From Haloferula sp. BvORR071 (GTDB lineage Bacteria; Verrucomicrobiota; Verrucomicrobiia; Verrucomicrobiales; Akkermansiaceae): a stretch of 64,000 bases of DNA. Every line of letters begins with the position of its first letter. Positions within the stretch are counted from its first letter, which is position 1. The notes beneath the pieces were generated by a model. The model was not told the DNA's origin and searched no databases. It saw only the letters and a program-made list of their open reading frames with translations. Shown here one piece after another: positions 27,245 to 35,085 of this stretch. The stretch spans positions 1 to 64,000 of the forward strand of contig NZ_BATP01000034.1 in assembly GCF_000739615.1 (NCBI RefSeq), written 5' to 3'. The position numbers and the translations under genes are program-made.

Positions 27245-28126
27245 ATGAAGATCACCCGTTCCTTCTCCCGCTTGCTCGCGGCGGCCTTTGCCTGCCTGTC
27301 CATGAATCTCGCCCACGGACTGACCATCCCCGTCTCGGCGGACACCACCTCCACCCTCGGACCACAGCAGGCACAGCTGCTGAGCGCCAAGGCCGGCAGC
27401 GCCACTACCCTGGGCGCGGGTCCCAAGCAAACCGCTTTCATTCGCTTCGAGGCTGGTAGCTATGCGGATGTTAACCCTGCCGCCACCATCGAGAAGGCAT
27501 GGCTCATGGTCTATCTGTCCGAGGTCGCCAAGCCCGGTGCGCTGAAGGTTCACGCCGTGACCCAGAATTGGACGGAGGTCGTCGAAGGCAAGCCGGTCGC
27601 GCCGACCTTCCTCACCGAATCGATCGCCACCATTCCTGCCGAATCGGTGGTCGCCAAGCAGTTCGTGCTCGTGGATGTGACCGCGCAGGTGAAGTCCTGG
27701 CTGACCTCGCCCGCTACTGACTTCGGCTTCGCGATTGCCAGCGATGGAGCGGCCAGTGTGCAGCTTGGCTCGAAGGATGGCCCTTCCAAGGGCTATGCGG
27801 CGGTGTTGCAGATCGAGAAGAAGAGCACGATCAATACACCGGAAGACCTGCGTACGATCCGCGGCACGGTGGAAGTCCAGCAAGACGGGACCCTCGCGAT
27901 TATCGCAGGTCAGGGATTTACGGTGGAGAAGGTGGGCAGTGATTTGAAGATAACTTTCAGCACTCCGTTTTCGGGCCTCCCGACCATCAGTTCAGTTGGT
28001 GAGGGGATTGCCTTGGGTGGATTTTTCACGCCGCCCACTGAGGTGAGTGCCAGCGGAGTTACTCTGGACAATGGCGCTGCGTTTAATAGTTCTCGCGCAC
28101 ACTTTATCGCCGTGGGCCCGCGTTGA
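27245..28126 (+). CDS. Secreted DNRLRE domain protein
   Basis: A 293-aa exported protein. Signal peptide MKITRSFSRLLAAAFACLSMNLAHG sets the ATG at 27245; the frame upstream is not coding-like. The mature part has DNRLRE-type features: an early VSADTTSTL strand, TAFIRFEAGSY, WLMVYLSEVAKPGALKVHAV, a Trp-containing loop, then VLVDVTAQVKSWLTSP with GFAIASDGAASVQLGSKDG. The last ~90 residues form a second beta domain of unknown type. DNRLRE modules are structural jelly-roll-like domains of surface and secreted proteins. No anchor or catalytic motif seen. Confidence 0.8.
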   Translation: MKITRSFSRLLAAAFACLSMNLAHGLTIPVSADTTSTLGPQQAQLLSAKAGSATTLGAGPKQTAFIRFEAGSYADVNPAATIEKAWLMVYLSEVAKPGALKVHAVTQNWTEVVEGKPVAPTFLTESIATIPAESVVAKQFVLVDVTAQVKSWLTSPATDFGFAIASDGAASVQLGSKDGPSKGYAAVLQIEKKSTINTPEDLRTIRGTVEVQQDGTLAIIAGQGFTVEKVGSDLKITFSTPFSGLPTISSVGEGIALGGFFTPPTEVSASGVTLDNGAAFNSSRAHFIAVGPR

Positions 28127-28192
28127 AAGCGGCTGAGGAAAACAACAGGCCAGCGGGTTGAATCCGGCCTGCAAGTGGTCCAAGCTCCTCAC

Positions 28193-28564
28193 GTGAAGCA
28201 GGAGCGCGACTACTCGCCGAAGATCGATCCGCTGCGCCAGCACTGCCCGGTTCGTGCCGCCTTGGATGTCCTGACCGGGCGCTGGAAGCCCTCGATCCTC
28301 TGGGAGATCAAGGACGGCACGCGCCGCTACTCCGACCTCCAGGCGGCGATGCCCGGGATCAGTGCCCAGGCCTTGACCGTGCAGCTGCGGCAGCTCGAGG
28401 CGGACGGCATCATCGAGCGTACGGTTTATCCGGAGATCCCGCCGCGGGTGGAGTATGGCCTGACCGAGCATGGCCTCTCCCTAGCCACGCTGATGGATGA
28501 GTTGGAGAACTGGGGCAGCAGGCACCTCGAACGCCAGGGCAAAGTGGCGGCGCGCCCTTGCTAG
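28193..28564 (+). CDS. HxlR family transcriptional regulator
   Basis: A winged-helix regulator of about 123 aa. CPVRAALDVLTGRWKPSILWEI is the family's diagnostic N-terminal Cys and helix (Cys25 by this start), followed by RRYSDLQAAMPGISAQAL and the wing PRVEYGLTEHG. A GTG at 28193 was chosen; another in-frame GTG at 28175 would add six residues. HxlR proteins such as Bacillus YodB use a Cys near this position to sense quinones or electrophiles and repress azoreductases. The next gene, 82 bp downstream on the same strand, is an azoreductase, and a perfect palindrome lies between them, strongly suggesting a regulator-target pair. Confidence 0.88.
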   Translation: MKQERDYSPKIDPLRQHCPVRAALDVLTGRWKPSILWEIKDGTRRYSDLQAAMPGISAQALTVQLRQLEADGIIERTVYPEIPPRVEYGLTEHGLSLATLMDELENWGSRHLERQGKVAARPC

Positions 28565-28582
28565 AGTCGCTTACTCACATTG

Positions 28583-28599
28583 TTGTGAGCGGCTCACAA
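28583..28599. promoter_or_regulatory. Perfect 17-bp palindromic operator candidate upstream of azoR
   Basis: TTGTGAGCGGCTCACAA has 8-bp arms about a central G. An extra CTCACA half-site at 28574-28579 pairs with the left arm, giving three alternating half-sites. Placed 47 bp before the azoR ATG and after the HxlR stop, it is the natural candidate for HxlR binding. It resembles the lac operator by chance of core sequence; no LacI protein is nearby. Confidence 0.55.
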
Positions 28600-28646
28600 T
28601 CTTGGGACGAAGCAGGAGCCGCAGCAGCATGCCACTCTGGCGGTGT

Positions 28647-29279
28647 ATGAAGACACTGCTTGTGATCGACTCCAGCGCCCGTTCGAACCGCTCCACCACC
28701 CGCGCGCTGACCGCCCGTTTCGCCGCTGCATGGCAAGCCCGCTTTGGGGAGGCCGCCGTGATTCACCGTGACCTTGGCGCCAATCCACCGCCTGCCATTG
28801 ATGAGGCTTGGATCGCCTCCGCCTTCGGCGAGCCCAATGGCGAAACGCCTGCGGCACTCGCCAATAGCGAGACCTTCATCGCCGAACTCTTCCAAGCCGA
28901 TGTGATCGTGATCGGTGCACCGATGTACAACTTCGGCATGCCCTCCGCCCTCAAGGCCTACTTCGACCAGATCGTCCGTGTCGGCCGCACCTTCGCCTTC
29001 ACCGAAGATCCGGAGAACCCCTACCAAGCACTGATCCCCTCCAAGCCGGTGGTGCTCGTCACTTCCAAGGGCTCCGGCGAATACGAAGCGGGTGGAGTAC
29101 TAGAGTCCCTGAACTTCCTCGAACCCCACCTGGCCACGATCCTCGGCTTCATCGGCCTCGGCGACATCGCCTACACGAAGGTCGCGCGCGAGGAATACAA
29201 AGACGAAGCGTGGCGGTACATGGTGAGCGCGGCGGAAGCAGAGGTGGACCGCCTCGCTGCGGATCTGGCGGTCGCCTAG
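28647..29279 (+). CDS. azoR: FMN-dependent NADH-azoreductase
   Basis: A 210-aa flavodoxin-fold enzyme of the AzoR/AcpD family, reducing quinones and azo compounds with NADH via FMN. MKTLLVIDSSARSNRSTTR contains the FMN-phosphate loop. APMYNFGMPSALKAYFDQIVRVGRTF is the highly conserved dimer/FMN segment (given here by its start PMYNFGMPS), and VLVTSKGSGEY the second FMN contact. ATG 28647 starts exactly at the family N-terminus. It probably has its own promoter controlled by the adjacent HxlR protein. Role: electrophile and quinone stress defence. Confidence 0.93.
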   Translation: MKTLLVIDSSARSNRSTTRALTARFAAAWQARFGEAAVIHRDLGANPPPAIDEAWIASAFGEPNGETPAALANSETFIAELFQADVIVIGAPMYNFGMPSALKAYFDQIVRVGRTFAFTEDPENPYQALIPSKPVVLVTSKGSGEYEAGGVLESLNFLEPHLATILGFIGLGDIAYTKVAREEYKDEAWRYMVSAAEAEVDRLAADLAVA

Positions 29280-29289
29280 GATCTCTCTT

Positions 29290-29370
29290 CAGGGCCAAAG
29301 GCCCGACCTATACCAGCCTGGGCTAACAGCCCAGGAACGGTGGGAGAAATTGGAGGGCTGTAGGCCCGAT
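29290..29370. repeat. REP-like cluster of three short GC hairpins
   Basis: Three small stems in 80 bp: GGGCC/GGCCC (29292-29304), CCTGGGCT/AGCCCAGG (29317-29335) and GGGC/GCCC (29355-29367). The wording (GGCCAAAGGCCCG, CAGCCTGGGCTAACAGCCCAGG split across the stem) resembles short palindromic intergenic repeats common in this phylum. Copy number cannot be judged from one window. Confidence 0.45.
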
Positions 29371-29415
29371 CCAACTGGGGTGTAGTGTGCGAGCCTAGGC
29401 GTCTGTCCGCCCACG

Positions 29416-29447
29416 AAAAAAGCCGGGAGGTTTCCCTCCCGGCTTCT
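29416..29447 (-). terminator. Terminator of rpsA
   Basis: Stem AAGCCGGGAGG with its complement and a 4-nt loop, followed on the minus strand by a T-run. It lies 28 bp after the rpsA stop codon. Confidence 0.88.
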
Positions 29448-29474
29448 TGAATTCGTTCTGTCGCGAACAGCGGA

Positions 29475-31184
29475 TCAGTCGTCGGACGGGCTCCACTCCT
29501 CGGCCGCGATCGCGGCGAGGTTGAAGGCCTGCTCGAGGCCCACCATCTCGGAGGACGGGCGCAGGCTTTCGAAGCTGGCGCTTTCCTTCTTGAGGTCGGC
29601 TTCGCTGTAGTTGACGGCCTTGATCGAGAGGCCGATACGGCGCTCGACCTTGTCCACCTTGATCACGCGGGCTTCGACTTCGTCGCCCACCTTGATCACG
29701 TCCTTCACCTTCTCCACGTGGTCTTCGCTGAGCTGCGAGATGTGGATCAGACCGTCGATGTCGCCATCGAGGCTGATGAAGGCGCCGAAGGAAGCGATCT
29801 TCGCCACGGTGCCCTTGACCAGGTCGCCCACCTTGAAGCGTTGGTCGATGTGGCTCCATGGATCGTCCTCAAGCTGCTTGAGGCCGAGCGAGACGCGCTG
29901 GTTGGCCTTGTCGATGGAGAGCACGATCGCTTCCACTTCGTCGTTCTTCTTGAGAACTTCCGAAGGGTGGTTGATCTTGCGGGTCCAGGACATGTCGGAG
30001 ACGTGGACCATGCCGTCGATGCCTTCTTCCAGCTCCACGAACGCACCGTAAGCGGTGAGGTTGCGGACCGGGCCCTTGATGGTCGCACCGATCGGGTAGC
30101 GGACTTCGATTTCGTCCCAAGGATTTGGCTCGAGCTGGCGGACACCGAGGGAGATCTTCTGCTCCTCGATGCTGATGCCGAGCACGACGGCCTCGATGAC
30201 CTGGTCGAGTTCGAGCACGTCGCTCGGGCGGGTGATGCGCTTGACCCAGGACAGTTCGGAAACGTGCACCAGACCTTCAACACCACGCTCGAGTTCGATG
30301 AACGCGCCGTAAGGCAGGAGCTTGGTGACCTTGCCCTTGACTTGGGAACCGATCGCGAACTTGCGCTCGATGTCTTCCCACGGGTTGTCGGACATTTGCT
30401 TCAGGCCGAGGGAGACGCGCTCCTTCTCGCGGTCCACGTCGAGGATGACGACATCCACAGGCTGGCCGATGATGAGCATCTCGGAAGGGTGGTTGATCCG
30501 GCCCCACGACATGTCGGTGATGTGAAGCAGGCCGTCCATGCCCTGCAGGTCGACGAACGCACCGAAGTCGGTGATGTTCTTGACCGCGCCGGTGACCTTG
30601 TCGCCCACCTTGACGGTGCGCAGGAACTGCTGGCGCAGTTCGGCACGCTCGGCCTCGATGACCTCGCGGCGGGAAAGCACGATGTTCTTCCGCTCGTCGT
30701 TGACCTTGACGATCTTGAACTCGTAGATGTTGCCGACGTATTCGTTGAGATCCTTCGGCGGGATGATGTCCACCTGGGAACCGGGCAGGAAGGCTTCGAC
30801 GCCGACGTTGACGGTAAGACCGCCCTTGACGACCGACTTGACCTTGCCGCGCACCAAGCCGCCGTCTTGGAACACCTTGACGATCTTTTCCCAGTTCTGC
30901 TTGTGGGCTGCCTTTTCCTTCGAGAGGACAACCATGCCCTCATCGTTCTCAAGCTTTTCGAGAAGCACTTCGACTTCGTCGCCGACTTCGATTTCTTCAT
31001 CCTCGAACTCGTTCGATGGGATGGCGCCCTCGGACTTGTAGCCGATATCGACGAGGACGACTTGCGGGCGGATCTCGATGATCGTGCCCTTCACGATGGT
31101 TCCTTCGCGGAACTCGCGGAACTTGGAGTCGATCAGATCGGCAAGTTCCTGATTGGTTGTGGATTCAAGCACTGCGGTGCTCAT
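29475..31184 (-). CDS. rpsA: 30S ribosomal protein S1
   Basis: A 569-aa six-domain S1 protein, which binds mRNA on the small subunit and promotes translation initiation. Six OB-fold S1 repeats occupy about 28-100, 113-183, 200-270, 285-357, 372-444 and 459-530; repeated motifs include GAFVDLQGMDGLLHITDMSW, GAFIELERGVEGLVHVSELS and GAFISLDGDIDGLIHISQLS. Length and repeat number match typical Gram-negative S1. ATG 31184 gives the usual short N-terminal extension. Single-gene unit with its own terminator. The scarcity of Shine-Dalgarno sequences in the window fits heavy reliance on S1. Confidence 0.97.
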   Translation of the reverse strand: MSTAVLESTTNQELADLIDSKFREFREGTIVKGTIIEIRPQVVLVDIGYKSEGAIPSNEFEDEEIEVGDEVEVLLEKLENDEGMVVLSKEKAAHKQNWEKIVKVFQDGGLVRGKVKSVVKGGLTVNVGVEAFLPGSQVDIIPPKDLNEYVGNIYEFKIVKVNDERKNIVLSRREVIEAERAELRQQFLRTVKVGDKVTGAVKNITDFGAFVDLQGMDGLLHITDMSWGRINHPSEMLIIGQPVDVVILDVDREKERVSLGLKQMSDNPWEDIERKFAIGSQVKGKVTKLLPYGAFIELERGVEGLVHVSELSWVKRITRPSDVLELDQVIEAVVLGISIEEQKISLGVRQLEPNPWDEIEVRYPIGATIKGPVRNLTAYGAFVELEEGIDGMVHVSDMSWTRKINHPSEVLKKNDEVEAIVLSIDKANQRVSLGLKQLEDDPWSHIDQRFKVGDLVKGTVAKIASFGAFISLDGDIDGLIHISQLSEDHVEKVKDVIKVGDEVEARVIKVDKVERRIGLSIKAVNYSEADLKKESASFESLRPSSEMVGLEQAFNLAAIAAEEWSPSDD

Positions 31185-31360
31185 GTCTTAACGGGGTTAA
31201 GGTTAGGTTGGTTTGGTTTCGCTTTTCCTTCCGACAATTGCCCCGATGGAAGAACCGGCGAGCCACGGGGCTCCAACTACTCGCCAGCATTTTGAAACGT
31301 GAAACGGGGCGGCGAAGCTAGGCCGCCAGCCCCCATTGGCAAGGCGAAAATCTCCTGATT

Positions 31361-31657
31361 TCAGGGACTTCCGGGGTTCGCCAAGCCGCTCTTTTCGGAG
31401 CTGTTTTTCTTCTTTGGCTTCTCTGGATCCGGGGTGGCAGGATCCTTGGCTCCCCCTTCATTGGGTTTTGCCTCGCCCTCCGGAGGCTTCTCGGGACGCC
31501 GGGGGGGCGCCAGTCCCGGAATGCTACCGCCACCCGCCGCACCATGGCCCTCGTCCTCGTCGGGCATCCACGGCGGGTTCAATGCGACTAAAAAGCACAG
31601 ACAACCGGCCACAAAAAGACCGACGCACAGAAGAGGGTGCGACGAAATGGGTTTCAT
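31361..31657 (-). CDS. Small membrane-anchored Pro/Lys-rich protein
   Basis: A 98-aa protein with one hydrophobic segment near the N-terminus (LLCVGLFVAGCLCFLVAL) followed by a Pro-, Glu-, Lys- and Gly-rich, apparently disordered tail (PPRRPEKPPEGEAKPNEGG, PEKPKKKN). No family recognised. The hydrophobic segment plus charged tail argue it is a real gene rather than a shadow frame, but support is moderate. It stands alone between rpsA and hisG. Confidence 0.5.
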   Translation of the reverse strand: MKPISSHPLLCVGLFVAGCLCFLVALNPPWMPDEDEGHGAAGGGSIPGLAPPRRPEKPPEGEAKPNEGGAKDPATPDPEKPKKKNSSEKSGLANPGSP

Positions 31658-31790
31658 GCAATTACGAAGTAGTTACCGGATACTCACATTGAAAGTTTTT
31701 TCTCCTTTCCTGTCCGACACGTTTCCTATATCCGCTGTAGATGAACGAAATGTGACTATAAATTCGTCTTTTTTGGAGGAGACACACCGA

Positions 31791-31809
31791 GCTCCCCGAT
31801 TCGGGGAGC
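31791..31809. repeat. Short perfect palindrome upstream of hisG
   Basis: GCTCCCCGATTCGGGGAGC has 9-bp complementary arms about a central T, in the intergenic stretch between the small membrane protein (-) and hisG (+). It could be a hairpin or a dimeric protein site; no T-run follows, so it is not a typical terminator. No riboswitch or attenuator peptide with His codons was seen. Confidence 0.35.
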
Positions 31810-31936
31810 ATTTGGATCATTGGCGTAACGCCTCGGCTGGCGAGACCTTTAGTCGATAACGCACGAGCGCGCTTTTACTTTTAAAAACTTCCCTTGCCTC
31901 CCGGCGCATCGCCCGCTATCCCCGCCGCCCGCCGCG

Positions 31937-32824
31937 ATGCCGGAGACCTCCGAAAAGACACTGAAACTGGCCATTCCCAAGGGTTCCTTGGAAGGGCCTA
32001 CCCTCGACCTTCTGGCGAAGGCCGGGTACGAGGTCTATGTCTCCTCCCGCGGCCTCCGCCCCGGGTCGAATGACCCGGAGCTGGATCTGTATCTGATTCG
32101 CGCTCAGGAAGTCGGCCGCTACATTGACCAAGGTTTCATCGACTGCGGGATTACCGGCCTCGACTGGGCCAGTGAGTTCGACGGTAGCCTTGTTGATCTC
32201 GCCGAGTTGCCCTTCTCCCGCGCCTCCGCCATGCCCACCCGCTGGGTGTTGGTGGTGCCGGACGACTCGCCGATCCGCGCGCCGGAAGACCTCCAGGGCA
32301 AGCGCATCGCGACCGAAGGGGTGGCAATCACCGAGCGCTACTTGAAGTCGAAGGGCATCGAGGCCGAAGTGGAATTCTCTTGGGGTGCCACCGAAGTGAA
32401 GGTCCCTGACCTCGTCGATGCCATCGTTGACGTCACCGAGACGGGCTCCTCGATCAAAGCCAACAAGTTGCGGATCGTGGACACGCTGCTGACCTCCTTC
32501 CCGCACTTCTACGCCAGCCAGGCCGCCGCCGCGGATCCGTGGAAGCGCCAGAAAATGGAGCGCCTCGTCCTTCTACTGAAGGCCGCACTCGAAGCCCGCG
32601 ACAAGGTGGGCTTGAAAATGAATCTTCCCGCGGACAAGTTGTCCGCCCTGCTCGAAAAGCTCCCCGCGATGCGCCGTCCAACCGTCTCCCAGCTCTCGGA
32701 AGAGGGTTGGGTCGCCGTGGAAACCGTGATCTGCGAGAAGGTCGTCCGCGACATCATCCCGACGCTCAAGGAGCTGGGTGCCGAAGGCATCATCGAGTAC
32801 CCGCTGAACAAGATCGTTCCCTGA
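31937..32824 (+). CDS. hisG: ATP phosphoribosyltransferase, long form (HisG)
   Basis: A 295-aa enzyme for the first, feedback-regulated step of histidine biosynthesis: ATP plus PRPP gives phosphoribosyl-ATP. LKLAIPKGSLEGPTLDLLA is the N-terminal signature, CGITGLDW the conserved substrate loop, and ATEVKVPDLVDAIVDVTETG the family-defining HisG motif region. The C-terminal ~80 residues, ending ELGAEGIIEYPLNKIVP, form the ACT/PII-like regulatory domain of the long form, which works without HisZ. Length agrees (about 290-300 aa). No other his gene is adjacent; the next gene downstream encodes a tiny basic protein. Confidence 0.95.
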   Translation: MPETSEKTLKLAIPKGSLEGPTLDLLAKAGYEVYVSSRGLRPGSNDPELDLYLIRAQEVGRYIDQGFIDCGITGLDWASEFDGSLVDLAELPFSRASAMPTRWVLVVPDDSPIRAPEDLQGKRIATEGVAITERYLKSKGIEAEVEFSWGATEVKVPDLVDAIVDVTETGSSIKANKLRIVDTLLTSFPHFYASQAAAADPWKRQKMERLVLLLKAALEARDKVGLKMNLPADKLSALLEKLPAMRRPTVSQLSEEGWVAVETVICEKVVRDIIPTLKELGAEGIIEYPLNKIVP

Positions 32825-32860
32825 ACCCTTTCCTATCCAACCGTAACCCCAAGCATCATC

Positions 32861-32965
32861 ATGGGCTCGCTCAAGAAACGCCGTAAGACGAAGATCAACA
32901 AGCACAAGCGCAAGAAGCGCATGAAGCAGAACCGCCACAAGAAGCGGCTCCGCTACAAGTCCTAG
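32861..32965 (+). CDS. AURKAIP1/COX24-type 34-aa basic ribosomal-like protein
   Basis: A 34-aa open frame beginning MGSLKKRRKTKINKHKRKKR and continuing with Met, Gln and more Lys/Arg/His to RLRYKS. It matches the AURKAIP1/COX24 family pattern (mitochondrial mS38 and small bacterial relatives such as mycobacterial bS22). More than half of its residues are Lys, Arg or His, consistent with rRNA binding. It starts 36 bp after the hisG stop and is followed by a strong hairpin, so it is probably expressed with hisG or from a promoter inside it. Very easily missed because of its length. Confidence 0.8.
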   Translation: MGSLKKRRKTKINKHKRKKRMKQNRHKKRLRYKS

Positions 32966-33021
32966 TCTAACGGCTTGCGCGCCGCGGGCTTGACCCGTGC
33001 TTGAGAACTGATTCTTCCCGA

Positions 33022-33052
33022 CAGGGATCCGGCAACCGCCGGATCCCTGCTT
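33022..33052 (+). terminator. Terminator after hisG and the 34-aa gene
   Basis: Perfect 12-bp stem (CAGGGATCCGGC and complement) with a 4-nt AACC loop, followed by CTTTCG. T-run is short, but the stem is strong. Confidence 0.7.
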
Positions 33053-33137
33053 TCGCGTACGCCCGCCGGGGCAGGGAATTGCAAGGGGCCGCTAATCTTT
33101 CTCCCAAGAAAATGCTGCCCTCAGGCCTTCCTGTAGG

Positions 33138-34312
33138 GTGAGCAACGACGAACCCGATTTGGTGCCCGGCGGAGATCCGCCACAGTATCAGGAAAGTCCT
33201 CCACCCTCTGCGCCTAAGGAAAGTGGCTTTGTGCGCTTCTGGCGGAAGCTCGGCGGCGGTTCGCTGATGGTGGCCATCATCCTCCACGTCCTGATCCTGG
33301 TCTTGGGGGCCTTTTGGGTGATCCGCACCCTCCATGAGCCTCAGAAGGTGGTGGATTTCAATCCCGGCGGTGGCGGGGGAGGTGCCAGCGAAGCGGAAAT
33401 GAAATCCCAGAAGATGGCCCAGAAGATTGCCAGCCAGCATTCGGCCAAGCGGGTGGTCGTTGAAGGCGCGGCCGCTTCGGTCGTGATGCCGGATCCTGGA
33501 GATAGTTTTGGAAGCATGGCCTCCATGGGATCGCTGACCGGCGGCGGAGGAATGGGTGGCGGCAGTGGCGGAGGTCGTGGCGGCGGCAATGGCACCGGCG
33601 TGGGCACGGGCAGCGGGAGTGGTAGTGGTGTCGGCACCGGGGCCTTTGTGGCCGGGGCCATGTTCTTCAATCAGGAGGTCAAGGCCAGCCGGGTGGCTTA
33701 CGTGATCGACTACTCCAAGTCCATGAAGGGCAAGCGCGAGGAGCTGATGCGCGCGGAGTTGGAGAAGTCCGTGCGCAAGCTGGTGGCTCCGATGAAGTTC
33801 CAGATGATCTTCTTCTGCGGCCCCGCATGGATTGCCGGAGACAATGTGGAATTGGCCTTCAACGACCAAGAAGCCACGGTCACCCACGGGGGGCGGATTA
33901 CCATTGGAAGAAGCTCGAGGGCGGCAAAGGCGCTTGGGAGCCCGATGGTAAAAAGCAAAAGGCCGACTGGATCGACGTCACGACTGAGGCGATCGAGCAA
34001 GCCTCCACCAGCATCGCGAAAACCAAGCTGGAGTATGGCACCCATTGGGTAGGGCCCTTGGAGATGGCCTTGGCGATGGAGCCTCCTCCGGAGGTCATCT
34101 TCTTCATGACGGACGGGGCCTCTCCCGGCACGACCGACAAGATGATCGAGGACTTGGCCCGCAAGGCCCGGGGGCGCAGGACCGTGATCAACACCATGTC
34201 GCTGATGGAGCCGGAGGCGGACGCGGGGATGAAGAAGCTCGCCCTTCTCGCGAAGGGCAAGTTCACCATCATCAAGCCTGACGGGACGGCGGAGGACGTG
34301 CCCCTGAAGTAG
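33138..34312 (+). pseudogene. vWA-domain membrane protein interrupted by a one-base frameshift
   Basis: Two overlapping frames together encode one vWA-like protein. The first (from GTG 33138) gives an acidic Pro-rich N-terminus, a transmembrane helix (about 43-63), a Gly-rich linker, and the start of the vWA domain with its DxSxS metal motif (VIDYSKSMKG, Asp191). The second frame supplies the rest (DYHWKKLEGGKG, VIFFMTDGASPGTTDKM, ending EDVPLK at 34312). The switch falls at a run of six G (33888-33893); one extra G would restore a single ~391-aa frame. Without it the first frame ends at 34052 with basic nonsense. Sequencing error in the homopolymer, true mutation and slippage are all possible. 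Related to TadE/vWA envelope proteins; function unknown. Confidence 0.75.
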
Positions 34313-34367
34313 GGAATGCGGGTTTGCGCCCGTTGACTTCGCCCGCCCGCCGCGCCAGTCTTGCCCC

Positions 34368-35081
34368 GTGGACACTCTCAAGCTCCTGTTCTGCATGGCC
34401 TTCGCCGGCTTGGTCGCGGTGCTTGGGGTGTCGTGGAAGGATTTTAAGAAGGCCCGCGCGGGGGAGGACCCCAAGAAGGTCTACGAGGTCAACCGCCAGA
34501 TCGCCGAGATCCGGAAGGACAAGGAGCGGATGCAGGCCGACCGTGACCGGATTCTCGGCAGGGAGGTCCCCAAGACCCCGGTAGTACCGGAAGCAACGCC
34601 TGAAGAATCCTCCGCGGTTCCCTCCGAAGCCGATCTGGCTGCGATCGATGCCGCCTCCAGCTTGTCGAATCCGGACGCTGCCCTGCCTTCGGAAGGCTTG
34701 GTTCCCGCGCCGCCGCCTCAGGGCGAGGGAGAGGCTACACCGCCTCAGGCCGTGGTTCCCGCAGTCCCGGCTCCACCGCCAGCACCAGCACCAGCTTTGC
34801 AGGATCGGGCCGCTATGATTTTGGCCGCACCCGCGGTGGCGAAGATCAAGACCTGGGAGGAAAGCCCCGAGTTGGGCTCTTTCTGCACCTTGGAGGTCAA
34901 GGATGCCGCCGTGGTGAAGACCGGGGCCGTGCTAGTTATCCGCCGTAACTCGGGGATCATCGGCCGCGTCACGGTGGGCGAGGTCACTCCGGAAGCGGCG
35001 GGCGGCAATCCCTCCGGCATTCTCGATGAATTGAAGCCGCAGGTGGGCGACGAATTGATCGTCGACCCGGCGGGCCGGTGA
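34368..35081 (+). CDS. Membrane-anchored protein with coiled coil and Pro-rich linker
   Basis: A 237-aa protein starting at GTG 34368. A single N-terminal transmembrane helix (LLFCMAFAGLVAVLGVSW) is followed by a charged coiled coil (about 35-68), a long Pro/Ala/Glu linker (about 70-145), and a small C-terminal beta domain (LGSFCTLEVKDAAVVKTGAV, SGIIGRVTVGEVTPEAA). The beta part looks OB- or SH3-like, as in proteins reading a sequence or surface. It follows the vWA gene by 55 bp and may function with it at the membrane. Family not recognised. Convergent with dus, only 4 bp between stops. Confidence 0.7.
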   Translation: MDTLKLLFCMAFAGLVAVLGVSWKDFKKARAGEDPKKVYEVNRQIAEIRKDKERMQADRDRILGREVPKTPVVPEATPEESSAVPSEADLAAIDAASSLSNPDAALPSEGLVPAPPPQGEGEATPPQAVVPAVPAPPPAPAPALQDRAAMILAAPAVAKIKTWEESPELGSFCTLEVKDAAVVKTGAVLVIRRNSGIIGRVTVGEVTPEAAGGNPSGILDELKPQVGDELIVDPAGR

Positions 35082-35085
35082 GCCG

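Noticed and set aside
28583..28599. lac operator
   Set aside because: The core resembles the E. coli lac operator, but no LacI-type protein or lactose genes are near; the HxlR neighbour explains a palindrome better.
29718..31295. 525-codon + strand frame opposite rpsA
   Set aside because: Antisense of rpsA, rich in Asp/Val/Leu with no motif; rpsA shows six clear S1 repeats.
33888..33893. Programmed -1 ribosomal frameshift in the vWA gene
   Set aside because: The site reads CAC GGG GGG CGG, which lacks a proper X-XXY-YYZ heptamer because the base before the G-run is C, and I saw no clear downstream pseudoknot; an error or mutation is more likely.
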